From Bacillota bacterium (lineage in GTDB: Bacteria; Bacillota; Clostridia; Christensenellales; Aristaeellaceae), in assembly GCA_023392395.1 (NCBI GenBank), contig JAEVZE010000292.1:1-5305 (forward strand): a stretch of DNA of 5,305 nucleotides. The letters are read 5' to 3'. The notes below the pieces were generated by a model. It made no database searches. It was not told where the DNA came from and saw only the letters and a list, made by a program, of their open reading frames with translations. Below, in pieces: positions 5,190-5,305 of this stretch (position 1 is the stretch's first letter; each line of letters starts with the position of its first letter). The position numbers and the translations under genes are program-made.

Positions 5190-5305
5190 ATGAGAAGGAC
5201 CATCGCACTGACCCTGGCACTCGTTCTGCTCTTCTCAATGACGCTGATCGGAGGTGCTTCCGCGTCGAGCGGGAACATCAACATCCGCATCATGACCCGC
5301 TGGTC
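5190..5305 (+). CDS. Secreted protein, probable ABC-transporter solute-binding protein (partial, 3' end missing)
   Basis: The first 38 codons are present. The N-terminus is a standard Sec signal peptide: MRR, then a hydrophobic core (IALTLALVLLFSMTLI), then GGASA with a likely signal peptidase I cleavage after ASA. There is no lipobox cysteine in this stretch, so it does not look like a lipoprotein. The first mature residues, SSGNINIRIMTRWS, resemble the first beta strand of family 1 sugar-binding proteins, which often start with a short strand followed by an aromatic WW/RW-S motif. A position directly downstream of a LacI regulator and its operator supports a sugar-uptake role, with permease genes expected next. 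The signal peptide is clear; the binding-protein call rests on a short stretch and on context. Confidence 0.65.
   Translation, partial: MRRTIALTLALVLLFSMTLIGGASASSGNINIRIMTRW

Noticed and set aside
1..5305. CRISPR array, complete insertion sequence or defence system
   Set aside because: No regularly spaced repeats, transposase or nuclease genes are present; the genes belong to ordinary regulator and transporter families.

Overview
The window is a sugar-uptake-type regulatory locus from a Bacillota (Firmicutes) genome, most likely a Clostridia-like lineage with fairly high GC. The evidence is a YesM/YesN-style two-component pair, strong AGGAGG-type ribosome binding sites, a LacI-family regulator, and a secreted solute-binding protein with a Gram-positive-style signal peptide. 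A finer taxonomic placement cannot be supported from this sequence.

Layout, left to right: (1) positions 1-7 hold the first two codons of a minus-strand gene that leaves the window, with its own ribosome binding site and a TATAAT-type promoter. A pair of direct repeats 21 bp apart sits just upstream of that promoter. (2) 115-1635, minus: response regulator with a C-terminal AraC-type DNA-binding domain. (3) 1628-3337, minus: membrane sensor histidine kinase, overlapping the regulator by 8 bp, so the two are translationally coupled. (4) 3338-4009: a 672-bp divergent intergenic region. Beyond the kinase leader it looks more AT-rich than the genes. It contains the kinase leader, a 5' fragment of a serine tRNA gene, several dyads, and the lacI promoter. 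(5) 4010-5008, plus: LacI-family repressor starting at GTG. (6) 5009-5189: intergenic region with an operator-like palindrome. (7) 5190 to the end, plus: start of a secreted protein, probably an ABC-transporter solute-binding protein.

Proposed logic (inference): the kinase senses an extracellular ligand, possibly together with a binding protein, and the AraC-type regulator activates a transport or degradation gene. The direct repeats before the left-hand promoter are a candidate target. In parallel, the LacI-type protein represses the right-hand transporter operon in response to an intracellular sugar.

The most notable result is a pair of near-identical 16-bp palindromes with a central CG. 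One lies upstream of lacI (3849-3864) and the other between lacI and the solute-binding gene (5075-5090). Each differs by one base from AGCGAAACGTTTCGCT. They are the likely operators of this LacI protein, and a weaker third copy lies inside lacI.
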